A stretch of DNA of 64,000 bases from Tenacibaculum skagerrakense (GTDB lineage Bacteria; Bacteroidota; Bacteroidia; Flavobacteriales; Flavobacteriaceae): positions 62,001-126,000 of the forward strand of contig NZ_SLXM01000007.1 of assembly GCF_004345825.1 (NCBI RefSeq), given 5' to 3'. Each line of letters starts with the position of its first letter. Position 1 is the first letter of the stretch. The notes under the pieces were generated by a model that was given only the letters and a program-made list of their open reading frames with translations, was not told the DNA's origin and did not search any database. Positions 1 to 8,925 of this stretch are shown in pieces. The translations under genes were made by a program, and so were the position numbers.

Positions 1-66
1 AATAACATGCGTGGAACTAATCTAAAAATTGGACAAGGCTTATATATTTATCCTCGTAGAATGTAA
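1..66 (+). CDS. C-terminal end of a LysM-domain protein (5' part outside window)
   Basis: An open frame runs from the window edge to TAA at 64-66 and encodes about 21 residues, including GTNLKIGQGLYIYPRRM. The pattern (L+IGQ.L.I.P) is the typical end of a LysM peptidoglycan-binding repeat. In Flavobacteriaceae a lytic transglycosylase or LysM protein commonly precedes the DUF4837 gene, which is the next gene here. The assignment rests on this short tail plus context, so the catalytic part, if any, cannot be judged. Confidence 0.6.
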   Translation, partial: NNMRGTNLKIGQGLYIYPRRM

Positions 67-113
67 ATGGAATAATTTTTGCCACACTTAAAAAAATCAA
101 ACAAAATACTACC

Positions 114-1106
114 ATGAGAAAAATAATAGCAATTTTAACAGTAAGTTTTTTACTAGTTAATTGTAAGAATGGAAAAGGAGAAGTTATTCTTCCTTCTTCA
201 ACAGGTAATATAAATAGAGTACTTGTAGTAATGAAAGCGCTAGATTGGTCTGGAAAACCTGGAGATGAAATTCGAAAGGTGTTTGGGGAACATCAAGTTG
301 GGTTACCACAACCAGAAACATTATTATCAGTTTCTCAAATTGATCCATCAGGATTTAGTTCATTTATCAGACAAAATAAAGCAGTATTGCTATTTCAAAA
401 AGCAGATTCGGCTAATATTTCTATTGTAAAAAATAAATATGCTGCACCTCAGGTTATAGTTGTTGCTACTGCTAAGAATAAAGAAGAAATGATCAATCTA
501 ATCCAAACAAGAGGAAAAGAAATCATTGAAATTTTTAAAGAGGCAGATGTTGAGTTTGTTCAGAATATTTTTAACAGAGAAAAATTAGATCATAATCAAT
601 TTCCAACAATCAAAAATTTAGGAATAGATATCACCATTCCTAACAAATATCGTCTAGTACAAGATACATTGAACAATTTTTTATGGATGCGTCAGCATTT
701 ACAAAACGGTATAGCTAGAGGAGATGGAACTAATAATATTTTAATTTATAGTTTACCATTAGAAGATGAAACCACGATTGTAGATAACATCACTAATGTT
801 AGAGATAGTATCGGAGAGAAATTTATTCCAGGTAGTCGAGAAGGAATGTATATGATTACTGAGAAAGCATACACACCATTTACGTATGAAACTCAAATAG
901 ACAATAAAAAAGCCTACGAAACTAGAGGGAAATGGGAAGTAAAAAACGATTTTATGGCAGGGCCTTTTTTAAATTATACTATAGTAGATAAAACGAACAA
1001 TAGGTTAATTGTTTTTGAAGGGTTTACTTATGCACCAGCAATTAATAAGAGAGATTTAGTTTTTGAGCTTGAAGCTATAGGAAAATCCATAAAAATCAAA
1101 GAATAA
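114..1106 (+). CDS. DUF4837 family lipoprotein
   Basis: A 330-aa protein. The N-terminus MRKIIAILTVSFLLVNCK is a lipoprotein signal peptide with the lipobox cysteine near residue 17, so the mature protein should be anchored in the outer or inner membrane from the periplasmic side. The body (segments such as NIFNREKLDHNQFPTIKN and LIVFEGFTYAPAINKRD) matches what I know of the Bacteroidota-specific DUF4837 family; no catalytic motif is visible and the function is unknown. It follows the LysM gene by under 50 nt and is closed by a hairpin terminator at 1134, so it is probably the last gene of that transcript. Confidence 0.75.
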   Translation: MRKIIAILTVSFLLVNCKNGKGEVILPSSTGNINRVLVVMKALDWSGKPGDEIRKVFGEHQVGLPQPETLLSVSQIDPSGFSSFIRQNKAVLLFQKADSANISIVKNKYAAPQVIVVATAKNKEEMINLIQTRGKEIIEIFKEADVEFVQNIFNREKLDHNQFPTIKNLGIDITIPNKYRLVQDTLNNFLWMRQHLQNGIARGDGTNNILIYSLPLEDETTIVDNITNVRDSIGEKFIPGSREGMYMITEKAYTPFTYETQIDNKKAYETRGKWEVKNDFMAGPFLNYTIVDKTNNRLIVFEGFTYAPAINKRDLVFELEAIGKSIKIKE

Positions 1107-1133
1107 ACAAAGTAGTACAATACATTGATAGTT

Positions 1134-1167
1134 AAAGCGGTAAAATTTATTTACTGCTTTTTTTTTA
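1134..1167 (+). terminator. Intrinsic terminator after the DUF4837 gene
   Basis: Arms AAAGCGGTAAA (1134-1144) and TTTACTGCTTT (1150-1160), an 11-bp stem with one G-T pair and a 5-nt loop, followed by a run of T to 1166. Confidence 0.8.
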
Positions 1168-1202
1168 TATTTGATAGAATCAACATTTAACTTTACAACA
1201 TC

Positions 1203-1700
1203 ATGGATTTCAATTTTTTAATTTTATTTGCTTCAGCATTAATTCCTTTAATTACTGGATTTGTTTGGTACGGACCTTTATTTCAAAAAGCATGGATGAA
1301 GGAGATGAATTTTACTGAAGAAAGTTTAAAAGGAGGTAATATGGCTCTTATATTCGGATTAAGCTATGTTTTAGGTCTTGTGATATCGGCTGGATTAATG
1401 CCGGTTGTTGTTCATCAAATGGGTATATTTTCAACCTTAGCTGGAGAACCTGGATTTAATGAACAAACAGGGGAAGCATTTAGCACATTTAGATCGCTAA
1501 TGGAAACATATGGTGATCGTTTTAGAACGTTTAAACACGGTGCGTTACATGGCGCATTAACAGGGTTCTTTATAGCAATGCCTATATTAGCCATTCAAGC
1601 GATGTTCGAAAGGAAAAGTTTTAAATATATAGCTATAAATGCAGGTTATTGGATAGTAACATTAGCAATTATGGGAGGTGTTATTTGCCAGTGGTTATAA
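1203..1700 (+). CDS. DUF1761 family integral membrane protein
   Basis: A 165-aa protein with four predicted membrane segments (about residues 4-24, 47-68, 113-133 and 143-163). The N-terminal GFVWYGPLFQKAWMKEM is the WYGPLFxKxW signature of the DUF1761 family, small bacterial membrane proteins of unknown function. It stands alone between two terminators (1134-1167 and 1724-1749), so it is probably monocistronic. No enzymatic residues are evident; transport, sensing or a structural role are all open. Confidence 0.8.
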   Translation: MDFNFLILFASALIPLITGFVWYGPLFQKAWMKEMNFTEESLKGGNMALIFGLSYVLGLVISAGLMPVVVHQMGIFSTLAGEPGFNEQTGEAFSTFRSLMETYGDRFRTFKHGALHGALTGFFIAMPILAIQAMFERKSFKYIAINAGYWIVTLAIMGGVICQWL

Positions 1701-1723
1701 TTTTAAAAGAGTAAAAAGATACT

Positions 1724-1749
1724 AAGCACCAAATCTATGGTGCTTTTTT
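1724..1749 (+). terminator. Intrinsic terminator after the DUF1761 gene
   Basis: Arms AAGCACC (1724-1730) and GGTGCTT (1739-1745) with an 8-nt loop, followed by T to 1749. Confidence 0.8.
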
Positions 1750-1805
1750 TATGTAACAAATTATGTGTTTTGCTTACTAATTAAACAACTATTAATTCAA
1801 ACTAT

Positions 1806-3275
1806 ATGATATCACGCTTTTTAAGTTTAGAGTGGAAACAATTCTTTCGTTCTATGTTTTGGCAAAAAAGTATTGCTGTAAACATACTCATGGGGGTTTT
1901 TGCGTTGTATTTTGTTATTGTTTTTTCTTTTTTAGGTTTTCAATCCTTTTACATACTAAAGAAAGAATTACCTAACCAAGATCCACTTAAAATTGTAAAC
2001 GGAATTTTATTGTTTTATGTAATTGGAGATTTAATCTTTAGGTATATAATGCAAAAACTACCTGTAATGAATGTAAAACCACTTTTGGTTTTAAATATTA
2101 GAAAAAGCAAGTTAGTTAACTATGTATTAAGCAAATCTATATTTTCATTTTTTAATGTTGTTGGGTTATTTTTCTACATTCCTTTTTCATTGATTTTAAT
2201 TAAGGAAGGATATCCTGCTTCAAATGTATTAAGTTGGTTAACAGCAATGTTGCTAATTATAGTAACAGCTAATTTTTTAAACTTCTTAACCAATAAAAGT
2301 AATATTGCTTTCGGAGTTCTTTTGGTAATCTTAGGAAGTATAATAGCTTTACAACAGTTTGATATTTATAATTTTAGACAAGATAGTGTTGCTATTTTTA
2401 CTAGCTTTTATAACAATTGGTTATTTGTTTTAGTTCCTGCTGTAGTATTAGTAGTTTCTTATTACTTAAATTACAAAACGTTACAAACACAATTGTATTT
2501 AGATGATGCGGTTCAGGTTAAAACTAAAGAAGCAACTACAGCAGATTTATCATTTGTTGATAAATTAGGAGATTTAGCTCCGTTCATAAAAAACGATATG
2601 CGTTTAATCTGGAGAAATAAGAGAACTAAAACAGTATTTTTAATGTCGTTTTTAATGTTGTTTTATGCTATCATATTTTTTGGAAACAAAACGTATGAAG
2701 AGAAAATGCCTGCATTTCTAATTTTTGCTTCATTATTTGTTACAGGAGGTTTCGCTATTAATTTCGGACAGTTTATTCCTGCTTGGGATAGCGAATATTA
2801 TAAGATGATTATGAGTCAAAATATTCGTTACCGAAAGTTTTTAGAAAGCAAATGGTTATTAATGTGTGTTATGACTTTTGTGTTATATGTGCTTAGTATA
2901 CCATATATCTATTATGGAATCGATAAGTTTTTAATGATTACCGCTGGGGCTATTTTTAACATAGGTTTTAATACATTGTTCTTGCTTTTTGCTGGTTCTT
3001 TTAACAGAAAGAGAATAGATCTTCAAGCGAGTGGTTTTGGCAATACACAAGGAACAAGTGCAACTCAGTTTTTAATTATTTTACCATTAATGGGATTGCC
3101 AATGTTGCTTTTTTGGGTGTTTAATAAATTCATCGGATTCAACGCTGGAATTATCGCAATAGCTGCTGTTGGTGTTCTAGGACTGATTTTAAAAGATTAC
3201 TTAATGAATTTAATAGAGAAGAAGTATATCAAAGACAAGTACGCTACAATTCACGCTTTTAATCAAAAGAAGTAA
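1806..3275 (+). CDS. DUF5687 family ABC transporter permease
   Basis: A 489-aa protein with about a dozen hydrophobic segments spread over its length, two blocks separated by a hydrophilic stretch around residues 225-275 (KTKEATTADLSFVDKLGDL... LIWRNKRTK). The N-terminal MISRFLSLEWKQFFRS is characteristic of the Bacteroidota DUF5687 family, which partners ABC-2-type ATPases. The ATPase gene follows after 17 nt, so the two form one operon and probably one exporter. The substrate cannot be read from the sequence. Confidence 0.8.
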   Translation: MISRFLSLEWKQFFRSMFWQKSIAVNILMGVFALYFVIVFSFLGFQSFYILKKELPNQDPLKIVNGILLFYVIGDLIFRYIMQKLPVMNVKPLLVLNIRKSKLVNYVLSKSIFSFFNVVGLFFYIPFSLILIKEGYPASNVLSWLTAMLLIIVTANFLNFLTNKSNIAFGVLLVILGSIIALQQFDIYNFRQDSVAIFTSFYNNWLFVLVPAVVLVVSYYLNYKTLQTQLYLDDAVQVKTKEATTADLSFVDKLGDLAPFIKNDMRLIWRNKRTKTVFLMSFLMLFYAIIFFGNKTYEEKMPAFLIFASLFVTGGFAINFGQFIPAWDSEYYKMIMSQNIRYRKFLESKWLLMCVMTFVLYVLSIPYIYYGIDKFLMITAGAIFNIGFNTLFLLFAGSFNRKRIDLQASGFGNTQGTSATQFLIILPLMGLPMLLFWVFNKFIGFNAGIIAIAAVGVLGLILKDYLMNLIEKKYIKDKYATIHAFNQKK

Positions 3276-3292
3276 CAACAAAAAAATAGAAA

Positions 3293-3988
3293 ATGATACA
3301 AGTAAAAAATATTTCAAAAAAATACGGATCAACAGAAGTTTTAAACATTCCATCTTTAGATATCCCAACAGGAGAATCATTTGGATTAGTTGGAAATAAT
3401 GGTGCAGGTAAAACAACGTTGTTTAACATCCTTTTAGATTTAATAAGACCTACAACAGGTTCAATAGAGAATAATAATATTACTGTAAATAGAAGTGAAG
3501 AATGGAAAACTTTTACAGGCTCTTTTATTGATGAAAGTTTCTTGATAGGTTACTTAACGCCTAATGAATATTTTGATTTTATTGGTGAAATAAGAGGAAT
3601 GAATCCTGCAGATATCAAAAACTTTTTAAGTCAGTTTGAAGAGTTCTTTAATGGAGAAATCCTTGGTAAGAAGAAGTTTTTGAGAGATTTAAGTAAAGGA
3701 AATCAGAAGAAAGTTGGAATTGTTGCTGCTTTAATGGGAAATCCAAAAGTTGTAATTTTAGACGAGCCATTTGCTAATCTAGATCCAACAACACAAATTC
3801 GATTAAAGAATATTATCAAGAAATTAACACAAGAAAAGGAAACTACAGTCTTAGTTTCTAGTCACGATTTAAGTCACGTAACAGAAGTTTGTGAACGAAT
3901 TGTAGTGCTTGAAAAAGGAAACGTGGTAAAGGATATTCAGACTGCTCCAGTTACATTACAAGAATTAGAAAGCTATTTTGCTTCGTAG
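3293..3988 (+). CDS. ABC transporter ATP-binding protein
   Basis: A 231-aa ABC ATPase. Walker A is GNNGAGKTT near residues 37-45, the signature motif is the variant LSKGNQKKVG near 134-143 (LSKGN in place of LSGGQ, common in ABC-2 exporters), Walker B is KVVILDEPFANLDP near 153-166, and the switch histidine lies in SSHD near 186-189. It energises the DUF5687 permease encoded directly upstream. The transcript probably ends at the hairpin starting at 4019. The cargo is unknown. Confidence 0.92.
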   Translation: MIQVKNISKKYGSTEVLNIPSLDIPTGESFGLVGNNGAGKTTLFNILLDLIRPTTGSIENNNITVNRSEEWKTFTGSFIDESFLIGYLTPNEYFDFIGEIRGMNPADIKNFLSQFEEFFNGEILGKKKFLRDLSKGNQKKVGIVAALMGNPKVVILDEPFANLDPTTQIRLKNIIKKLTQEKETTVLVSSHDLSHVTEVCERIVVLEKGNVVKDIQTAPVTLQELESYFAS

Positions 3989-4018
3989 TTAGAATATTAG
4001 CTTTTTATTTCTATTTTT

Positions 4019-4075
4019 ACGCTCACCAGTACAATAGATGGTGTTTTTATCTGTTGTACTTGTAGAGCGTTTTTT
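4019..4075 (+). terminator. Long terminator-like hairpin abutting the sprE start codon
   Basis: A two-part stem: outer arms ACGCTC (4019-4024) and GAGCGT (4065-4070), inner arms AGTACAATAGAT (4028-4039) and ATCTGTTGTACT (4049-4060, one G-T pair), loop 4040-4048. A T run continues to 4075, and the sprE ATG starts at 4077. It fits an intrinsic terminator for the upstream ABC operon, or an attenuator in the sprE leader. Confidence 0.7.
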
Positions 4076-4076
4076 C

Positions 4077-6305
4077 ATGAAAAAATCTTATAACTTACTC
4101 GTATATATAGTTGTAGTTGGTATTATAATGTCTTGTAGTACTAAGAAAGATTCTGTGATAAACAGAAACTTTCACTCTTTAACTACAAAATACAATGTGC
4201 TATTTAATGGTGAACAAGCCTTTGAGAAAGGTTTGAAGGATATTGAAAATAATTATACCGATAACTTTTGGAAACGATTACCGATTGAACCTATAAAGTT
4301 TGATGAAAAAAGTGCGGTAGTTATTAAATTCAGTTCGCCTGGTGCTGGTTTTGATGATAAAGGAGAAAAAACTGCTCCAGCAACACCTTTTGACAGAGCC
4401 GAAGAAAAAGCGGCTAAAGCTATTCAAAAACATTCCATGAATATTAATGGATATGAAAAGAATAGACAAATTGATGATGCGTATCTTTTGTTAGGAAAAT
4501 CACGTTATTACACACAACGTTTTATTCCAGCAATAGAAGCTTTCAACTATATAATTGCCAATTATCCAAAAGCTAGTTTAATTTACGACACTAAAGTATG
4601 GCGGGCTAAATCTAACATTCGATTAGAAAACGAAAAACTAGCAATAGAATCTTTAAAATTGTTGATTGAGTTAGATAGAAACGAGAAAAACTTAACACCA
4701 TTGCAAAGACAACAAGCTTATACTGCTATGGCAATGGCGTATGAAAAAACAGATACCATTCAAAAAGTAATAGACAATCTTGCTATTTCTACGTCTTTCC
4801 TTAAAAATCATCAATCGGCAAGAAATGCATTTGTGCTTGGTCAGATTTATAGCGAATTAAATCGTAAAGACTCAGCTAGAATGGTTTTTCGAAAGCTAGC
4901 TAATGAAAGATGGGTGCCAGAAAAGTACCGTATCCATGCTAGTATTGAAATGGTAAAGAACATTGAAGCGAAAGATTCATCAAATGTTTTATTAGTTGAT
5001 CGAATAAGAAAACTTATTAGAAATACCGATAATAGAAAATACTTAAATGAATTGTATTATCAGGCAGGAGTATTACAGGAAGACAGAGGAAATACTGAAA
5101 AAGCAATTGAGTATTATTTAAAATCTTTAGAAGTCCCAAGTACAGATGTCTATCAAAAAACATATACTTACGAAAGGCTAGGAAATATATACTTTGAAAA
5201 ACAAGAATATTTATTGGCAGGTACTTTTTATGATAGTGTTTTAAGTGTTACTACTGAAGAATTTGAAACGGAAAAGAGAATACGTAGAATTAAGCGTAAA
5301 AATAAAGGATTAACTAAATTAAGATCTTACGAAGAAACCGTTAAAAACAACGATAGTATTCTTAAGTTAGTTGCTATGACTGCTGAAGAACGTACTGCTT
5401 TTTTTGAAAGTTACATTGAAAAAATTAAAGAAGAAGACGAGAAGAAACGTCAACGCTTATTAAATGCACAAGACTTCGGAAGTCAATTTGGAGGAGCTTC
5501 TAGTTTTGGTGGAAGTAATAATCAAGGTAAATGGTATTTTTACAATACGCAATCAGTAGGTTTTGGTAAAGTAGCTTTCCGAAAAACATGGGGAAGTCGT
5601 CAATTAGAGGATAATTGGAGATGGTCCGATAAAAATGAAATAGTTCAAGAAACAGCAACAGAAGAAGTAACCAAAACAGAAACAACAGATAGTAGGTATG
5701 AGGTAGCTTCGTATCTTAAAAAAATACCATCAGACCCATTGGTTATTGATACCATGAAAAAAGAAAGAAACGAAGCATTGTATCAGTTGGGACTTATCTA
5801 TAAAGAACAGTTTAAGAATTCGAAGTTAGCAATTGATAATTTTGAAAAATTATATACAATCAATCAAAATCCAGCGTTAATTCTACCAATTAACTATCAT
5901 TTGTACCAATTATATACTGAAATAGGAGAAAGCGAAAAGGCTGAAGAAAAGAAAGGAATTATCCTTGAAAAATATTCAGATTCTAAATTCGCAGAGATTA
6001 TTAGAAAGCCAGATAGTAAGATTACCGAAGAAGTAAAAGTTGATGAAATCGACAAAAAATATCGATTGGTTTATAGTTTATATAAGTTTAATCAATTTGA
6101 AGATGTTGTAGACCAAGTAGATAAATTAAGCGATGCAGAGAGAAATTCAGAATTAATTGCTAAATTTGTGTTACTTCGAGCCTTAGCCATAGGAAAGTAC
6201 AAGAGTAAAGAAGAATACAAAAAGGAACTTGAATTTGTTGCGTTAACTTATGGCAACAGAATCGAAGGTAAAAAAGCAGCCGAAATAATTAAACTTTTAA
6301 AATAA
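4077..6305 (+). CDS. sprE: SprE/PorW-type gliding motility and type IX secretion lipoprotein
   Basis: A 742-aa TPR lipoprotein. Family members (SprE in Flavobacterium, PorW in Porphyromonas) are periplasmic lipoproteins needed for gliding and type IX secretion. I place the start at 4077 because MKKSYNLLVYIVVVGIIMSC is an ideal lipoprotein signal, whereas the longer frame from 4038 begins inside a strong hairpin and gives a poor signal peptide. The motif NRNFHSLTTKYNVLFNGEQA shortly after the lipobox is typical of SprE. Several TPR-like repeats follow (for instance around DAYLLLGKSRYYTQRFIPAI), then a Lys/Glu-rich central part and a G/S-rich stretch near FGSQFGGASSFGGSN. The bactofilin gene follows after 5 nt. 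Confidence 0.88.
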   Translation: MKKSYNLLVYIVVVGIIMSCSTKKDSVINRNFHSLTTKYNVLFNGEQAFEKGLKDIENNYTDNFWKRLPIEPIKFDEKSAVVIKFSSPGAGFDDKGEKTAPATPFDRAEEKAAKAIQKHSMNINGYEKNRQIDDAYLLLGKSRYYTQRFIPAIEAFNYIIANYPKASLIYDTKVWRAKSNIRLENEKLAIESLKLLIELDRNEKNLTPLQRQQAYTAMAMAYEKTDTIQKVIDNLAISTSFLKNHQSARNAFVLGQIYSELNRKDSARMVFRKLANERWVPEKYRIHASIEMVKNIEAKDSSNVLLVDRIRKLIRNTDNRKYLNELYYQAGVLQEDRGNTEKAIEYYLKSLEVPSTDVYQKTYTYERLGNIYFEKQEYLLAGTFYDSVLSVTTEEFETEKRIRRIKRKNKGLTKLRSYEETVKNNDSILKLVAMTAEERTAFFESYIEKIKEEDEKKRQRLLNAQDFGSQFGGASSFGGSNNQGKWYFYNTQSVGFGKVAFRKTWGSRQLEDNWRWSDKNEIVQETATEEVTKTETTDSRYEVASYLKKIPSDPLVIDTMKKERNEALYQLGLIYKEQFKNSKLAIDNFEKLYTINQNPALILPINYHLYQLYTEIGESEKAEEKKGIILEKYSDSKFAEIIRKPDSKITEEVKVDEIDKKYRLVYSLYKFNQFEDVVDQVDKLSDAERNSELIAKFVLLRALAIGKYKSKEEYKKELEFVALTYGNRIEGKKAAEIIKLLK

Positions 6306-6310
6306 TCCTC

Positions 6311-6733
6311 ATGTTAAGTAAAAAAAACAAAAAAGAATCTATTGTAGATAGAAATTCAAGCAATAGAAACGTAATTGGTAAAGGAACTAAAATTACTGGA
6401 GATTTAATTTCAGAAGGAGACTTTAGGATTGATGGTGAATTTGAAGGTACATTAAATACTAAAGGAAGAGTAATTATTGGTAAAGATGGTTTTATTAACG
6501 GAACTGTTCAATGTACCAATGCAGATGTAGAAGGTAAATTCTCTGGAGAGTTTAATGTTTCTGATACCTTAACTGCAAAATCATCTTGTTACATTACTGG
6601 AAATGTAATTGTAGGTCAATTAGCTACAGAACCTGGAGCTTCATTTAATGCAACTTGTAACATGAAAGGAGCTATCAAAGAATTAGCTAAAGGTAGTTCA
6701 GATGACAAAAAAGGAAAACAAGCCTCAGCTTAA
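6311..6733 (+). CDS. Bactofilin-family polymer-forming cytoskeletal protein
   Basis: A 140-aa protein with the bactofilin beta-helix core, about residues 20-115: GKGTKITGDLISEGDFRIDG opens the domain and ITGNVIVGQLATEPGA closes it, with regularly spaced G-x-I/V turns. Bactofilins self-assemble into filaments without nucleotide and commonly localise cell-wall or envelope functions. It lies between sprE and the ATP synthase accessory genes, 5 nt after sprE. Its last 32 nt overlap the start of the next gene. The C-terminal tail (SSDDKKGKQASA) is charged and disordered-looking. Confidence 0.88.
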   Translation: MLSKKNKKESIVDRNSSNRNVIGKGTKITGDLISEGDFRIDGEFEGTLNTKGRVIIGKDGFINGTVQCTNADVEGKFSGEFNVSDTLTAKSSCYITGNVIVGQLATEPGASFNATCNMKGAIKELAKGSSDDKKGKQASA

Positions 6734-6929
6734 TAAATATGTTCGGTTTAGTGGTATTGCCATTCAAATGGGAGGCACTATTTACTTAGGTAGTATCTTG
6801 GGTGAATGGTTAGACGGAAAATACCCAAACCCAAATCAAATGTATGTGAAAATTTGTACTTTAGCCGCTGTGTTTATTGCGATGTATTCAGTAATAAGGC
6901 AAGTAACAAATCTTTCAAATAATGATTAA
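6702..6929 (+). CDS. atpZ: AtpZ/AtpI-like ATP synthase accessory protein
   Basis: A 75-aa protein with two hydrophobic segments (about residues 13-33 and 46-68). The sequence KYVRFSGIAIQMGGTIYLGS followed by GEWLDGKYP is the AtpZ/AtpI signature (G.xxQ.G..I..G...G..LD). These proteins assist Fo c-ring assembly or Mg2+ supply. The ATG at 6702 lies inside the bactofilin gene (32-nt overlap), which suggests translational coupling; no other ATG precedes the conserved part. It sits upstream of the atp operon promoter, so it may be co-transcribed with sprE and bactofilin rather than with atpB. Confidence 0.8.
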   Translation: MTKKENKPQLNKYVRFSGIAIQMGGTIYLGSILGEWLDGKYPNPNQMYVKICTLAAVFIAMYSVIRQVTNLSNND

Positions 6930-7296
6930 GAGAATTTTACTTTTTTTACTGGCTTTAGTTTTACTTTTTATTGTAAGCTATTTCCTAAATAGTTATTTAG
7001 TTATAGAAGAGAACTTTTCGTTTTCGTTACTAAGCGTATATTTATTTCACACTATCGCAGCACTAATAGTGTATGCTGTTGTTGAGTTTGTGGCAGATAA
7101 AATGCCAAACCAAGCAGGATACGCTTACCTAGCATCAATATTTATAAAAATAGGTTTTTTTGTACTTATTTTTAACACTACAGTTTTTGCAAATCCAAAC
7201 TTAACCAAACCAGAAAGAATTTCTTTAGTAGCCCCTTTGTTTCTGTTTTTAATAACAGAAGCAGTAGTAGTTTCTAAACTCCTAAATAGTAAGTAG
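6922..7296 (+). CDS. Small membrane protein next to atp genes (DUF6168-like)
   Basis: A 124-aa protein with four hydrophobic segments (about residues 4-28, 36-60, 70-90 and 100-120). It overlaps the atpZ-like gene by 8 nt and precedes atpB. In Flavobacteriaceae the corresponding protein occupies the place where other bacteria have AtpI, and I associate it with DUF6168. An AtpI-like role is inference from position and topology; there are no catalytic residues to test it. Confidence 0.7.
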   Translation: MIKRILLFLLALVLLFIVSYFLNSYLVIEENFSFSLLSVYLFHTIAALIVYAVVEFVADKMPNQAGYAYLASIFIKIGFFVLIFNTTVFANPNLTKPERISLVAPLFLFLITEAVVVSKLLNSK

Positions 7297-7351
7297 TTCG
7301 CTTTATTTTTGTTTTAATTTTATCAGGCGTCAAACTATAACTAAAAAAGAG

Positions 7352-7381
7352 TTTGTAGTTTTAATTAAATGTGTACCTTTG
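7352..7381 (+). promoter_or_regulatory. Bacteroidota-type promoter of the atpBEFHAG operon
   Basis: TTTG at 7352-7355, an 18-nt spacer, and TACCTTTG (TAnnTTTG) at 7374-7381. The transcript should begin a few bases after 7381, so the TTG at 7379 cannot be the atpB start and translation should begin at 7424. Confidence 0.8.
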
Positions 7382-7423
7382 CACGGAAATTTAGAGACCA
7401 TAAATTCTATATTTAGTAAAGGT

Positions 7424-8593
7424 ATGATGATAGCAAAAAAATCTATCAAATGTTTAGCAGTACTAGCAATAGTATTTTCTTCATTTAACGTTTTCGCTGG
7501 AGGCGGAGGAACTTCTGAAAAAGGAGGGCAAATCAATACTCCTGAAGATATCAAAGGATATATCAAACATCACTTAGCAGATTCTCACGATTTTACGTTG
7601 TATTCGTATACAAACGATGCAGGTGAAAGAAAACATGTTGGTTTTCCATTACCAGTAATAGTTTGGACAAGCAAAGGTTTAAAGACTTTTATGTCTTCTA
7701 AATTTCATCATAATGATGATGGTCATGTAGTTGTTGATGCAGATGGCGTTAAGTTAGCTAAAATTCACAGCAAAATATACGAGTTAGATGCAGATGCTGA
7801 GCACGTTTCTTTTGATGAAACTCATCATGCTACAAATGCACACAGAGTAATGGATTTTTCTATTACTAAAAGTGTGTTCGGAATGTTAATAGCTGGGTTA
7901 TTATTATTCTTAGGATTTACTTCATTAGCTAAAGGGTACAAAAAGGGAGCAATTCCAACAGGAGTAGGTCGTGTTTTAGAGCCTTTAGTTTTGTATGTTA
8001 GAGATGAGATCGCAAGACCAAATATTGGAGAGAAGAAGTACAAGAAGTTTATGCCATATTTATTAACTGTATTCTTCTTTATATGGATATTAAACTTGTT
8101 AGGATTAACTCCTATAGGTTTCAACGTAACAGGTCAAATTGCAGTAACAATGTGTTTAGCGTTATTTACAGCAGTTATTTATTTAACTAACGGATCGAAA
8201 GATTTCTGGGCGCACACTTTATGGATGCCAGGAGTTCCTGTAATATTAAGACCAGTATTAGCAGTTATCGAATTAGTAGGTTTTGTACTTATTAAACCTT
8301 TCTCTTTATTGGTGCGTTTGTTTGCAAACATTACGGCAGGTCACTTTGTTGTAATGAGCTTAATTGCATTAATGATTGTGTTAAAGAAAGATTTTGGTGC
8401 AGTAGCATCAACCGGAATGTCGGTTGTGTTAGCAACATTCATTATGGTAATTGAAATTTTAGTTGCCTTTTTACAAGCATTTATCTTCACTATGTTATCA
8501 GCGTTATTTATTGGTATGGCAGTAGAAGAGCATGACCACGATCATGCACATAATGAAGATGGTACAGGGTATGAAGATACCACGTTTATTTAA
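7424..8593 (+). CDS. atpB: ATP synthase Fo subunit a
   Basis: About 389 aa from the ATG at 7424 (a second ATG follows at 7427). A hydrophobic signal-like segment (LAVLAIVFSSFNVFAGGGG) is followed by a periplasmic domain of about 110 residues typical of Bacteroidota subunit a, then the membrane domain. The conserved helix LLVRLFANITAGHFVVMSL carries the essential stator arginine opposite the c-ring. The C-terminus is His/Asp-rich (EEHDHDHAHNEDG), which is unusual. The start is set by the promoter at 7352-7381. The gene heads the operon a-c-b-delta-alpha-gamma. Confidence 0.95.
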   Translation: MMIAKKSIKCLAVLAIVFSSFNVFAGGGGTSEKGGQINTPEDIKGYIKHHLADSHDFTLYSYTNDAGERKHVGFPLPVIVWTSKGLKTFMSSKFHHNDDGHVVVDADGVKLAKIHSKIYELDADAEHVSFDETHHATNAHRVMDFSITKSVFGMLIAGLLLFLGFTSLAKGYKKGAIPTGVGRVLEPLVLYVRDEIARPNIGEKKYKKFMPYLLTVFFFIWILNLLGLTPIGFNVTGQIAVTMCLALFTAVIYLTNGSKDFWAHTLWMPGVPVILRPVLAVIELVGFVLIKPFSLLVRLFANITAGHFVVMSLIALMIVLKKDFGAVASTGMSVVLATFIMVIEILVAFLQAFIFTMLSALFIGMAVEEHDHDHAHNEDGTGYEDTTFI

Positions 8594-8616
8594 GAATAAG
8601 AATTTGTTTAATTTAA

Positions 8617-8820
<204 letters not shown>

Positions 8821-8841
8821 TTTCCGAAAAAAACAAGAAAT

Positions 8842-8881
8842 AAAACATTTTCCTGTAACGGTTGGTTGCAGGAAATGTTTT
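8842..8881 (+). promoter_or_regulatory. Intercistronic hairpin between atpE and atpF
   Basis: Left arm 8842-8859 (ending TTTTCCTGTAAC), loop GGTTG at 8860-8864, right arm 8865-8881 (GTTGCAGGAAATGTTTT): 17 paired positions with one bulged T at 8848 and one G-T pair. It lies between the genes for the roughly ten-copy c subunit and the two-copy b subunit, and probably acts as a leaky terminator or mRNA stabiliser. Confidence 0.75.
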
Positions 8882-8925
8882 CAAATTAAACAAAAGAATT
8901 TTAAAAAGAATAAATTAGATATATA

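Noticed and set aside
4038..4076. Upstream extension of sprE from an ATG at 4038
   Set aside because: It begins inside a strong hairpin and spoils the lipoprotein signal that starts exactly at 4077.
7379..7423. TTG at 7379 as the start of atpB
   Set aside because: It lies inside the -7 promoter element (7374-7381) and would precede the transcription start.
7825..8124. A 99-codon open frame opposite atpB
   Set aside because: Antisense shadow of a conserved gene; no start context or family resemblance.
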